A stretch of DNA of 64,000 nt from Pirellulales bacterium (lineage in GTDB: Bacteria; Planctomycetota; Planctomycetia; Pirellulales; Thermoguttaceae). Position numbers and translations under genes: made by a program. How positions within the stretch are numbered: the stretch's first letter is position 1; every line of letters starts with the position of its first letter. Shown piece by piece: positions 17,466 through 25,867 of the stretch. The stretch is from positions 245,204-309,203 of the forward strand of contig JAFGDS010000042.1 of assembly GCA_016931995.1 (NCBI GenBank), in the 5' to 3' direction. The notes beneath the pieces were generated by a model. It ran no database searches. It saw nothing but the letters and a program-made list of their open reading frames with translations, and was not told the DNA's origin.

Positions 17466-17490
17466 CCTTCGCTTCGCTCGGGATGACGAT
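17466..17490. repeat. CATCCTGAGCGAAGCGAAGGATC repeat, half copy
   Basis: GATCCTTCGCTTCGCTCGGGATGAC lies immediately before the start of the hydrolase gene. It is one arm of the repeat family found as inverted pairs at 20858, 22667, 28551, 55479 and 59352, with another half copy at 41689. Confidence 0.8.
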
Positions 17491-17694
17491 GGGGTGGGAC
17501 GACGTTAGGGTGGGACGACGTTAGGACTTCACCAAAACGTAGCTTCTTTTCGGCGTGCGCGGGTGAAAAACGGAACGCCGCGCGTTGGGAAAAAACACGC
17601 CCGTTGCGTTTGCACATCACCGGCCGTGGTGTAGAGTTGTGTGTCCGTGGCTTTGCGCGTGGAAGTAGTTCCGTCTCGATGGGAGATTCGAGCA

Positions 17695-17937
17695 ATGAAG
17701 AGGCTTTGGATTCTAACGACCTTGGCGGCTATGACGGCCGGACTGACCGGATGCCGTTGCTGCGATTGGCTTTGGCGCGGCGCATCGGCCACGCCGGCGG
17801 CCGTTCCGGCCACCTCCGTGATGATGGCCGATCCCTGCAATCCTTGCGATCCGTGCAGCACGGTCGCCCCCGCGTGCGGCGCGTGCTCGCCGGCCGTGCC
17901 CGCCCCCGGCGGCTACATGGGCGCGCCGGGTTCATGA
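17695..17937 (+). CDS. Small Cys/Pro-rich lipoprotein
   Basis: 80 residues starting MKRLWILTTLAAMTAGLTGC; LTGC is a lipobox, so the mature protein should be anchored by the Cys at position 20. The mature part is only 61 residues: CRCCDWLWRG, a Pro/Ala linker, and CNPCDPCSTV...CGACSP. The eight or so Cys residues suggest metal binding or cross-linking in the cell envelope. I know similar short Cys-rich lipoproteins from Planctomycetes, but not a function. The start is chosen because it gives the signal peptide. Confidence 0.65.
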   Translation: MKRLWILTTLAAMTAGLTGCRCCDWLWRGASATPAAVPATSVMMADPCNPCDPCSTVAPACGACSPAVPAPGGYMGAPGS

Positions 17938-17976
17938 CAACGTGAGTCCCGCCCTCCCGGGCGACACGTCGGAAGA

Positions 17977-18013
17977 GGGACCGGACGCGCCATCCTGAAC
18001 GCGTTCCGGTCCC
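17977..18013 (+). terminator. Possible terminator hairpin
   Basis: GGGACCGGA (17977-17985) pairs with TCCGGTCCC (18005-18013), with CGCG/CGCG extending the stem inside. It lies 40 bases after the small lipoprotein gene. No T run follows, so a rho-independent terminator is only possible. Confidence 0.45.
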
Positions 18014-18212
18014 CGCGCTGTCGTGGGCGCGGGAATCGCCGCGCCGCGCTGCCGAATCCACCCGGCAACCCACCCGATCCACCGGGGCCACAGGGGGCCG
18101 GCGCGCGCATCCCGCGAGTCCCTTCCGACATTCGCCCTCTTGGCTGTCCATGCCCTTCTGCTATCATGGCGACGTCGGCCTGACGTTCCTCACTCCCAGC
18201 GCCAGTCGAGCC

Positions 18213-19439
18213 ATGACGCCATCCATTTACGCCATCGCAACGATGGACAGCAAGGGCCAGGAGATCGCCTACGTGGCCGGCGAGATCCGCGCGGCTGGGG
18301 CAAACGTGGTCACCGTGGACGTCGGCGCGAAGGGCCCGCCAAGCGTGCCGCCCGACGTCGACCGCCAGACCGTGCTGGCGTGTCATCCCCGCGGCGCCGC
18401 GGCGCCCGACGCGCTCGACCGCGGCCAGGCGGTCGCGTGGATGAGCGAAGCACTCGTGGCGTTTCTCCTTCGGGAGCACGCGGCGGGCCGCGTGGCCGGG
18501 GTGATTGGGCTGGGCGGATCCGGCGGCACGGCGCTGGTGGCCCCCGCCATGAGGGCGCTGCCCATCGGACTGCCCAAGCTGCTGGTCTCCACCGTCGCCA
18601 GCGGCAACACCGCGCCCTACGTCGGCTGCTGCGACGTGACCATGATGTATTCCGTCGTCGACGTGGCCGGCATCAACGGCGTCTCGCGGATCGTCCTGGG
18701 TAACGCCGCCAGGGCGATCGCCGGAATGGCTTCGCGGGCGGCCGCGCCCGAGTCCCCGCGGACCGCGATCGGCATGACCATGTTTGGCGTGACCACGCCC
18801 TGCGTCAACGTCGTGCGCGAGCGGCTCGAACAATCGGGACACGAGTGCCTCGTGTTCCACGCCACCGGCACCGGCGGCCAGGCCATGGAGAAGCTCGTCG
18901 AGAGCGGCCTTATAGGCGGCGTGCTCGACGTCACCACGACCGAAGTGGCCGACGAGGTGGTCGGCGGCGTGTTCCCGGCCGGCCCGGCCCGTTTCGACGC
19001 CATCCTTGCCAAGCGGATCCCCTACGTGCTGAGCCTCGGCGCGCTGGACATGGTCAATTTCGGCGCGAAACACACGGTGCCCGAGCGGTTTCGCGAACGA
19101 ACGCTTTACGTCCACAACTCCGAGGTCACGCTCATGCGGACCACGCCGGAGGAAAACCGCCGCATCGCGCGGTGGATCGCCGAGAAGCTCAGCCGCGCAA
19201 CCGCGCCCTGGATTCTATTGATTCCCGAAGGCGGCGTGTCGGCCATCGACGCTCCGGGCATGCCCTTCTGGGACCCGGCGGCCGATCGAGCCCTGTTTTC
19301 CGAACTCGACGCCGCGCTCGAGCCAACGCCCGACCGCCAGATCCGCCGTCTTGCCCACCACGTCAACGACCCGGCGTTCGCCCAGGCGCTGGTGGACGCG
19401 TATGTCGAGGTGTCGAAAAAGACGACTTCCTCCACGTAA
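18213..19439 (+). CDS. Tm-1-like ATP-binding (UPF0261) protein
   Basis: 408 residues starting MTPSIYAIATMDSKGQE. The Tm-1-like family has an N-terminal nucleotide-binding domain (IGLGGSGGTALVAPAMRALPIGLPK, VSTVASGNTAPYVG) and a C-terminal domain (HATGTGGQAMEKLVESG, DVTTTEVADEVVGG, IPEGGVSAID). All these motifs are present and the length is normal. The plant relative Tm-1 confers tobamovirus resistance; bacterial members have no settled function and are often next to a TIM-barrel partner gene, absent here. ATG 18213 is chosen because it begins the conserved domain. It converges with the aldolase gene after a gap of about 100 bases. Confidence 0.85.
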   Translation: MTPSIYAIATMDSKGQEIAYVAGEIRAAGANVVTVDVGAKGPPSVPPDVDRQTVLACHPRGAAAPDALDRGQAVAWMSEALVAFLLREHAAGRVAGVIGLGGSGGTALVAPAMRALPIGLPKLLVSTVASGNTAPYVGCCDVTMMYSVVDVAGINGVSRIVLGNAARAIAGMASRAAAPESPRTAIGMTMFGVTTPCVNVVRERLEQSGHECLVFHATGTGGQAMEKLVESGLIGGVLDVTTTEVADEVVGGVFPAGPARFDAILAKRIPYVLSLGALDMVNFGAKHTVPERFRERTLYVHNSEVTLMRTTPEENRRIARWIAEKLSRATAPWILLIPEGGVSAIDAPGMPFWDPAADRALFSELDAALEPTPDRQIRRLAHHVNDPAFAQALVDAYVEVSKKTTSST

Positions 19440-19539
19440 TTGTCGTCGAAGCCGCGCGTGGGGATCGCTCGATTCACGCGCCGATCGCGCGCCCCATCCG
19501 CGCCGGGGCAGCGCCCATCGCGACATTCCAACGGGCGGG

Positions 19540-20520
19540 CTACTTGCCGAGCGACGCCCGGACGCCTTCGAGCTGCCCGGCGGAACCGAGCATCGTGTTC
19601 TTGTGGACGATGTAGTCGGCATAGGCGGGCATGAAGACCTTGCCCGGGCCGCGGAGGTCGAAATCCTCCGGCTTGTCGCGGAAGTATTCGCGGTGGATCG
19701 CGCACCAGACCAGGCGTCCGTCCGTGTCGATGTTCACCTTGCACACGCCCATCTTGGCCGCCGGAAGATATTGCTTCTCGTCCACGCCGCTGGCGTTCTT
19801 CAATGCCCCGCCCGCCGCGTTGATCCGATCGACCCAATCCTTCGGCACGCTGGACGAGCCGTGCATTACCAGCGGGAATCGGGCCGGCAGCGCCTTCTGG
19901 ATCTTCTCGAGCACGTCGAAATGCAGGCCCTGCTTGCCGGAGAACTTGTACGCTCCGTGCGACGTGCCGATCGCCACGGCCAGCGAGTCGCAGCCGCTCT
20001 TCTCGACGAACTCGACGGCCTCGTCCGGCTCGGTCAGGCACACGCTGCCGACCACGTCCTCCTCGACGCCGCCGAGCTGGCCCAACTCGGCCTCGACGAC
20101 GATGCCCTGGGCGTGCGCCCGTTCGACCACGCGACGGGTGATCTCGATGTTCTTCGCCAACAGCTCGTGCGAGGCGTCGATCATCACCGAACTGTAAAAC
20201 CCGCTCTCGATGCAGTCGTAACAGGTCTCCTCCGTTCCGTGATCGAGATGGACCGCGAAGATGGCCTCGGGAAACACCACCTCGGCGTTACGAATCATCC
20301 CCTCCAGGAACCGCTTGTCCGTATACCCGCGGGCGCCGCGGGAGATTTGGATGATGAACGGGGCGCTGGTGGCCTTGTTGACGGCCTCCTCGTTCGACTT
20401 GGACTTGCCCAAATTGCCGCGGAAGAGCCCCACGGTCTGTTCGAGATTGTTGATGTTGTACGCCCCCACGGCGTAGTTGCCGTAGGCGTGACGGAAAAGG
20501 TCGTTCGTGGTGACGATCAT
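19540..20520 (-). CDS. fba: Class II fructose-bisphosphate aldolase
   Basis: 326 residues. Zinc-binding and catalytic elements of class II aldolases are present: HLDHG (91-95), an acidic VEAELGQLGG loop, GTSHGAYKF, VMHGSSSVP and the phosphate-binding NIDTDGR. The protein cleaves fructose 1,6-bisphosphate to glyceraldehyde 3-phosphate and dihydroxyacetone phosphate in the cytoplasm for glycolysis and gluconeogenesis. Its length and insertions fit the subgroup that prefers fructose bisphosphate over tagatose bisphosphate, but specificity cannot be read with certainty. It is monocistronic, and divergent from kdsD across 490 bases. Confidence 0.92.
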   Translation of the reverse strand: MIVTTNDLFRHAYGNYAVGAYNINNLEQTVGLFRGNLGKSKSNEEAVNKATSAPFIIQISRGARGYTDKRFLEGMIRNAEVVFPEAIFAVHLDHGTEETCYDCIESGFYSSVMIDASHELLAKNIEITRRVVERAHAQGIVVEAELGQLGGVEEDVVGSVCLTEPDEAVEFVEKSGCDSLAVAIGTSHGAYKFSGKQGLHFDVLEKIQKALPARFPLVMHGSSSVPKDWVDRINAAGGALKNASGVDEKQYLPAAKMGVCKVNIDTDGRLVWCAIHREYFRDKPEDFDLRGPGKVFMPAYADYIVHKNTMLGSAGQLEGVRASLGK

Positions 20521-21013
20521 CTTGGACTCCTTCGGTCCGTTTTGGCAAAAACGGCAAAATGAGTAGTATGGCGAATTATGGAGGAGATGGCTCTGGTCAA
20601 GACAACCTGGAAGTGGGCAATTCTATCCGACCGCCAAACCGGCTTCCAGGTGCCCTACTGGCGGGTACGGAGAACCGTCGGACAAACAAACCTACGTCAT
20701 GCCCTTTGTCAAACAACTCCTTTTGGGGATACGGACGAGCCGAATCGGTAAACCTTGCGTTGTCGCCCAGGCCGGTTCCGGTTAGAATCCGCCGGCCCCC
20801 CGTGTTGGACCCTCCCGGACAATCACCATCAAAGCCCGTCATCGGTGGTGGGATACGCGTCATCCTGAGCGAAGCGAAGGATCTCAAATCCCGACGAGAT
20901 TCTTCGCTTCGCTCGGAATGACCGTGTGATTCCGGGCTAGTGCGTGCGGGAATACGGGGCGCTTGGCGGGGCATGGACAAACCTTTGGTCACGGATGGAC
21001 GAAGGTGACTGGC
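20521..21013. other. Intergenic region between fba and kdsD
   Basis: 493 bases with divergent genes on both sides. It contains the CATCCTGAGCG inverted repeat (20858-20923). A short stretch near 20772-20800 (GGTTCCGGTTAGAATCC) resembles a tRNA T-arm, but no cloverleaf can be built around it. No coding sequence is supported. Confidence 0.55.
20858..20923. repeat. CATCCTGAGCGAAGCGAAGGATC inverted repeat, copy 1
   Basis: Left arm GTCATCCTGAGCGAAGCGAAGG, about 12-base loop, right arm GATTCTTCGCTTCGCTCGGAATGAC. It can form a long hairpin. Confidence 0.85.
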
Positions 21014-22087
21014 ATGGACGCGAACGCGCGGGCGAATCCGCTTTCTCCGCGGGATCAGCTTCGGCTGGGCCGGGAAATCCTCAACCTGGAAAGCCGAACC
21101 CTGGCCCAGCTCGCCACCCGACTCGGCGAGCCGTTCTGCCAGGCGGTCGACCTGCTGTACCGGTGCAAGGGGAGTGTCATCGTTTCGGGCATGGGCAAGG
21201 CCGGCCTGGTGGGCCAGAAGATCATGGCCACGTTGGCCTCGACCGGCACCCGGGCGCACTGCCTCCACCCGGCCGAGGCGGTCCACGGCGACCTGGGCCG
21301 CGTGGCCAGCGACGACGTGATGTTGATGCTCTCGCAAAGCGGCGAAACCGAGGAAGTCGTGCGGCTCTTGCCGTCGCTTGTGGAACTGGGCGTGCCGATC
21401 CTGGCGATTACCGCCCAGCGCGACAGCACGTTGGGCCGCGCGGCGACGGTCGCGATCGAGCTGGGCTCGCTGGAAGAAGCCTGTTCGTTGGGACTCGCCC
21501 CCAGCACGAGCACGACGGCAATGCTGGCCGTGGGCGACGCCTTGGCGCTGGTCACGAGCCGGATGCGCGACTTCCGCGCCGAGGATTTCGCCCGGTTCCA
21601 CCCGGCCGGCGCGCTGGGCCAACGGCTCAGCCACGCGCGGCAGGTGATGCGGCCGCTGGACCAATGCCGCGTGGCCGACCAGCGGCGCACGGTTCGCGAG
21701 GTCCTGGTGGGCGTGAGCAAGCCGGGCCGGCGAAGCGGCGCGATCATGCTCGTGGATGCGTCGGGACGCCTGTCGGGCGTGTTCACCGACAGCGACCTGG
21801 CGCGGCTCTTCGAGCGGCGGCGCGACCCGGAGCTGGACGTGCCGATCGAGCGACTGATGACCCCCCGACCGGTGACGATCCGCGACGGGGCCATGGTGGG
21901 CGAGGCCGTCGAGCTGATGGCGGGACGCAAAATCAGCGAGCTGCCCGTCGTGGACGCGGAAGGTTGCCCGATCGGCATGATCGACATAACCGACCTGGTC
22001 GCGATGCTGCCGAAGGAAGCGGACGCCGCGGGGGGCGCGCCGCCCTGCCGCGTTTTCCGCGAACCCGAGGCCGGGGCCGCCGCGTAG
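21014..22087 (+). CDS. kdsD: Arabinose-5-phosphate isomerase (SIS plus two CBS domains)
   Basis: 357 residues from ATG 21014. The SIS domain (about 40-185) has SGMGKAGLVGQKIMATLAST, HPAEAVHGDLG and SQSGETEEVV; the conserved His and Glu follow the fold of KdsD/KpsF/GutQ. Two CBS domains follow (about 205-265 and 275-340; VDASGRLSGVFTDSDLARL and ISELPVVDAEGCPIGMIDI). The enzyme turns ribulose 5-phosphate into arabinose 5-phosphate, the first step of Kdo synthesis for lipopolysaccharide. kdsC follows after 15 bases, which supports this role over the paralog GutQ. Confidence 0.92.
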   Translation: MDANARANPLSPRDQLRLGREILNLESRTLAQLATRLGEPFCQAVDLLYRCKGSVIVSGMGKAGLVGQKIMATLASTGTRAHCLHPAEAVHGDLGRVASDDVMLMLSQSGETEEVVRLLPSLVELGVPILAITAQRDSTLGRAATVAIELGSLEEACSLGLAPSTSTTAMLAVGDALALVTSRMRDFRAEDFARFHPAGALGQRLSHARQVMRPLDQCRVADQRRTVREVLVGVSKPGRRSGAIMLVDASGRLSGVFTDSDLARLFERRRDPELDVPIERLMTPRPVTIRDGAMVGEAVELMAGRKISELPVVDAEGCPIGMIDITDLVAMLPKEADAAGGAPPCRVFREPEAGAAA

Positions 22088-22102
22088 AACAAGGAGTCGT
22101 CC

Positions 22103-22630
22103 GTGGATCTGCAACACCGCTGCCGCAACGTGACGTTGATCCTCTCCGACGTTGACGGCGTGTTGACGGACGGGCGGCTGTGGTACGACGGCCAAGGCAA
22201 CGAGGCCAAGCAGTTTCACATCCGCGACGGGATGGGCATTCGTCTGTGGCGGGAGGCGGGCCATCCGTTCGGGCTGGTGACGCTTCGCAGCTCGCGGGCC
22301 GTGCGCGACCGGGCGGCCGAGCTCGAAGTCGACATCCTCCGCCAAGGCGTGACCGACAAGCTGGCAACCATCAAGGAGATCCGCGACGAACTGGGGCTTT
22401 CGGCCGAACAAGTCTGCTATCTGGGCGACGACCTGCCCGACGTGCCCGCCCTGAACCACGTCGGGTTGGCCGTGGCCGTGGCCGACGCGTGCGACGAAGC
22501 CCGGCAAGCGGCCGACTACGTCACCCGCGCGCCCGGCGGCGGCGGCGCGGTCCGCGAGACGATCGAGATGATCCTCAAAGCGCACGAGCGATGGGACGAA
22601 CTGGTCGGGCCGTACGTGGCGAAGACCTGA
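22103..22630 (+). CDS. kdsC: 3-deoxy-manno-octulosonate-8-phosphatase (HAD, KdsC)
   Basis: 175 residues with a GTG start preceded by AAGGAG. HAD motif I is LSDVDGVLTDG, motif II is the Thr in GLVTLRSS, motif III is the Lys in GVTDKLATIKEI, and motif IV is YLGDDLPDVPAL. This matches KdsC, a small cap-less tetrameric phosphatase that hydrolyses Kdo 8-phosphate to Kdo in the cytoplasm. In canonical KdsC motif II is T-G; here it is T-L-R-S, a mild deviation. It is second in the kdsD-kdsC-(LptA/LptC-like)-GT4 group, so it belongs to an outer-membrane LPS pathway. Confidence 0.92.
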   Translation: MDLQHRCRNVTLILSDVDGVLTDGRLWYDGQGNEAKQFHIRDGMGIRLWREAGHPFGLVTLRSSRAVRDRAAELEVDILRQGVTDKLATIKEIRDELGLSAEQVCYLGDDLPDVPALNHVGLAVAVADACDEARQAADYVTRAPGGGGAVRETIEMILKAHERWDELVGPYVAKT

Positions 22631-22666
22631 AGAGAGACCCTCAACACCCCAGCCGAATGTCACACG

Positions 22667-22738
22667 TCAGTCCGAGCGAAGCGAAGAATCTCCCCTTGCG
22701 ATCGAATGGGTGATCCTTCGCTTTGCTCAGGATGACGA
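22667..22738. repeat. CATCCTGAGCGAAGCGAAGGATC inverted repeat, copy 2
   Basis: CAGTCCGAGCGAAGCGAAGAATC ... GATCCTTCGCTTTGCTCAGG. It lies between kdsC and the LptA/LptC-like gene, so it sits inside the presumed operon and could affect read-through. Confidence 0.85.
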
Positions 22739-22780
22739 GAGCCGCCGTTCGGCTCACGCGTTTCACGACCGTCAACCATT

Positions 22781-25700
22781 ATGCCACGAACCCTGCAGGC
22801 CGCCGCGAGCTTCGCCATCGTGCTGGTGGCGTATTGCGGCTACCGGCTCCTGGCCGTGCCGCTGATCGAACCCTCGCGCGACGCCCAGCGCGCGAGGGTC
22901 GTTTCCTCGCGCGAGATCGACGAGGCCGAGGCGCGTCCCCAGCGCCGTGTCGAGGAGTTCGCGTGGCTCTTCCCGCCGGGCGCGTGGGAGCTCAACAATC
23001 CGAAGATCGTGCAAAGCGATCGGGTGACGCTGCTGGTGGGTCAATACACCACGGAGCCGGACGGCCAGGTGCGGCTCATTCCCTGCACGATCATCTTCAC
23101 GCCGGGCAGCCCCGACGACCCGCCGGAGGCGCGGCGCCGCCGCACGGTCGTGCTCCAGGCGCCCGAAGGCGCCCTGATGCGATTCGACGAGCCGTTCGAC
23201 CTGGGCCGGGCGACGATCGGCCGACTCATCGGAGGCCGCCTGATCGGCGAGATCACCCTCCGCGGCGCCGGCGACCCGAACGACCCCAGCGACGATCTGG
23301 CCATCGCCACCCGCGAAATCCAACTCACCGAACGGCACATGTGGACGCGCCATCCCGTGGCGTTCCGGCTCGGTCCTCATTTCGGCCAGGGCCGCGAGAT
23401 GCATTTCCAATTCGCGCCGAGCGAGGCGGACGGAGGCGGACGGGACCGCAGCCCCCAGGTCGGAAACCTCGAATCGTTCGAGCTCGTCCACGTCGATCGG
23501 CTGCATCTGGAAATCCCGGACGACCAGGTAGCCCCCGGCGCGACGCCGGCGGCGGATCCGGCGGCCCAAAAGACCACGTTGCCGGTGGACGTGGCGTGCC
23601 AGGGTCCGTTCGTCTTCAACATTGTCCATCGCCAGGCGACGTTTCACGATCGGGTGAGCGTGATCCGTTCCTATCCCGATGGACCGGGTGATAGCCTCAC
23701 GGCCAACACGCTCACGGTCCATTTCATTCCGCGTCGCGACAAGGCCAAGAAAGACCAACCGCCTCCGGGCGGTCCCGCCACGACGGCGACCACCCCGCCC
23801 GCTTCGCCGGCCCCGCCGGACGATCCCTCGAACAGCCCGGGGCTCCTCGAGCTCGAACCCGCCCGGCTCGAGGCCCAGGGCCAACCGGTGGTGATCCAAT
23901 CGCCCCGCGACGATGCGTACGCGCAAGGCGAGCATCTGGATTACGACCTCATCACCGGGCGGATCGCGCTGGACGGGCGGCAAACGGTCTTTCTCCGCCG
24001 CGGATCGAACCAATGCCAGGCCGTGTCGCTGGAATACCAGCCGCCGGCGCCGGGATGGTCTTTTGGCAGTCTCGCCGCGGCGGGGCCAGGCTGGTTCCGC
24101 GGACTCATGGACGACCGGCCCGATCAAGCCGTCGAAGCCCGCTGGAACCGCGAGCTGCGGCTGCAGCCGCACGAAAAAAACCAGGTCCTCTCGCTTACCG
24201 GCGGCGCCGTGCTCGACTACAGCGGCGTCGGCCATATGTCGGCCAACGAAATCCACTTCTTCATGAACGAAATACCGCCGAAAACCAAGGCGGATCGGCC
24301 CACGCTGGCGCCCGATCGGATGCGGGCGGACGGCGACGTCCAACTCGATTCGCCGCGGCTGTCCGGCACGGTGGACGAGCTTCGGGTGTGGTTCAAGCCC
24401 GACCCCAACGCACCGGGCGGATTCCGGCCGCAAGTCGAGTCGTCGGGCGGTGGGGCGTCGGCATCGGCGGGCGCGCCACGTGGGCCCGGTCCGAATGCGC
24501 CCGGCGGCGACGCGCCCGGCTCGAATCCCGCCGCGCCGGGTCCAGGTGGTCCGGACTCCCCGCCCGCCGCGAATCTGCCGACGAACCACTTTCAGCTCAA
24601 CGGCCGGGTGCTCGAAGTGGAGATCGCCCTGGTGGGCGGCCGGGCCGACGTGGCCAACCTGACCGTGCGCGACCACGTCCGCCTCGTGGAAACCCGCACG
24701 CGAAGCCCCGACGAGCAGCCGATCGAAATCCAAGGCGACCGCATCGAGGTGCAGAACGCCTCCGCGCCCCACGCCGCGGCAAGCGTCACCGGCCGGCCGG
24801 CCCAATTCCGGGGACGTGGCCTCGGCCTGTTTGGCGCGAACATCAGCCTGAACTACGGCACGAACAAGCTCTGGATCAATGGCCCCGGCGCCATGGATCT
24901 TCCGCCGCTTGCGCGCGATCTGCAAGGACGCCCCGTGCGCGGCGGCGGACCCCTGCGGGTCGATTGGCAAGGGCGCATGGACTTCGACGGCCGCACGGCC
25001 CATTTCGAGAAATCGGTCGTCGCGGCCTCTCAGTTACAACAGCTCCGCACCGACGCGCTCGACGCGAGCTTCCGCCAAATGATCCGTTTCTCCGAGGCGG
25101 CCGAACGGACCGACCCGGACGTCGAGGTTCTCACCTGCCAAGGCGGCGTCCGGATGGACAGCCGCGCGTTTGAAGGGAACGAACTCGTCTCGGTCGAAAG
25201 CGTCGAAACCAAGGACCTGTCGATCAACAACCTCACGGGCGCGATCCACGCCGCGGGCCCGGGGTGGCTGCAAAGCACCCGCAAGGGCGCCGGCCCCCTG
25301 GGAACCGTGCCGGGCCCGAACCTGGCCGCGATCGACTCCGCCGCGGCGAACCCGCCCGACGAGATCACCTACCTGCACGTCGTCTTTCAGGGCTCGATCA
25401 CCGGCGACGTCCACCGGCACGAGGTCACGTTCCACGATCGCGTCCGCGCGGTCTTCGGCCCCGTGCCCACGTGGCAATCGACCCTGCCCGACGACGACCC
25501 CGACGCCCTGGGCGACCGCGGCGCGCAGCTCGGTTGCGAGCACTTGACCGTTGTCGAGATGCCCTCGCCCACCGGCGGCGAAAGCGCGGCCGAACTCTCC
25601 GCGGCCGGAAACGCCCGCATCGAAGGCCGCCAGTTCACCGCCTGGGGCAACCAGGTCACCTACGACCAGCGCAAGGGACTCTTGATCCTCAAGGGCGACG

Positions 25701-25867
25701 GCCCCAACGACGCCACGCTCTCGTACCAGACCCGCGTCGGAGGACCGGAAACGAGCGTTTCGGGACAGGAATTCTACTACTGGCCCGCGACGCAGCGCGT
25801 CAGCGGAAGCGGCCTTCACTCGTTCGAGATGGACCAGTTCAACGTGGGCGCGGAGTCCAAACGGTGA
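22781..25867 (+). CDS. Giant LptC/LptA (OstA)-like protein
   Basis: 1028 residues. It has one N-terminal transmembrane or signal segment (AASFAIVLVAYCGYRLLAVPLI), then a long beta-rich region of repeats such as NNPKIVQSDRVTLLVGQY, FNIVHRQATFHDRVSVI, GQYTTEPDGQVRLIPC, NHFQLNGRVLEVEIALVGG and TGDVHRHEVTFHDRVRAVFG. These resemble the repeating beta-jellyroll strands of the LptA/LptC/OstA superfamily that form the periplasmic LPS bridge. Typical LptC and LptA are 190 residues each, so this is five times larger, with Pro/Gly-rich spacers near residues 320 and 560. Position after kdsD-kdsC strengthens an LPS-transport role. The family match is by pattern and context only. Confidence 0.65.
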   Translation: MPRTLQAAASFAIVLVAYCGYRLLAVPLIEPSRDAQRARVVSSREIDEAEARPQRRVEEFAWLFPPGAWELNNPKIVQSDRVTLLVGQYTTEPDGQVRLIPCTIIFTPGSPDDPPEARRRRTVVLQAPEGALMRFDEPFDLGRATIGRLIGGRLIGEITLRGAGDPNDPSDDLAIATREIQLTERHMWTRHPVAFRLGPHFGQGREMHFQFAPSEADGGGRDRSPQVGNLESFELVHVDRLHLEIPDDQVAPGATPAADPAAQKTTLPVDVACQGPFVFNIVHRQATFHDRVSVIRSYPDGPGDSLTANTLTVHFIPRRDKAKKDQPPPGGPATTATTPPASPAPPDDPSNSPGLLELEPARLEAQGQPVVIQSPRDDAYAQGEHLDYDLITGRIALDGRQTVFLRRGSNQCQAVSLEYQPPAPGWSFGSLAAAGPGWFRGLMDDRPDQAVEARWNRELRLQPHEKNQVLSLTGGAVLDYSGVGHMSANEIHFFMNEIPPKTKADRPTLAPDRMRADGDVQLDSPRLSGTVDELRVWFKPDPNAPGGFRPQVESSGGGASASAGAPRGPGPNAPGGDAPGSNPAAPGPGGPDSPPAANLPTNHFQLNGRVLEVEIALVGGRADVANLTVRDHVRLVETRTRSPDEQPIEIQGDRIEVQNASAPHAAASVTGRPAQFRGRGLGLFGANISLNYGTNKLWINGPGAMDLPPLARDLQGRPVRGGGPLRVDWQGRMDFDGRTAHFEKSVVAASQLQQLRTDALDASFRQMIRFSEAAERTDPDVEVLTCQGGVRMDSRAFEGNELVSVESVETKDLSINNLTGAIHAAGPGWLQSTRKGAGPLGTVPGPNLAAIDSAAANPPDEITYLHVVFQGSITGDVHRHEVTFHDRVRAVFGPVPTWQSTLPDDDPDALGDRGAQLGCEHLTVVEMPSPTGGESAAELSAAGNARIEGRQFTAWGNQVTYDQRKGLLILKGDGPNDATLSYQTRVGGPETSVSGQEFYYWPATQRVSGSGLHSFEMDQFNVGAESKR

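Noticed and set aside
20772..20800. T-arm-like GGTTCCGGTTAGAATCC
   Set aside because: No acceptor stem, D-arm or anticodon arm can be formed around it on either strand.
20597..22663. Open frame of 688 codons opposite kdsD and kdsC
   Set aside because: Antisense shadow of two well-recognised enzymes.
25264..25863. Longer N-terminus for the GT4 glycosyltransferase
   Set aside because: It would lie wholly within the LptA/LptC-like gene and has no GT features; GTG 25864 has a ribosome-binding site.
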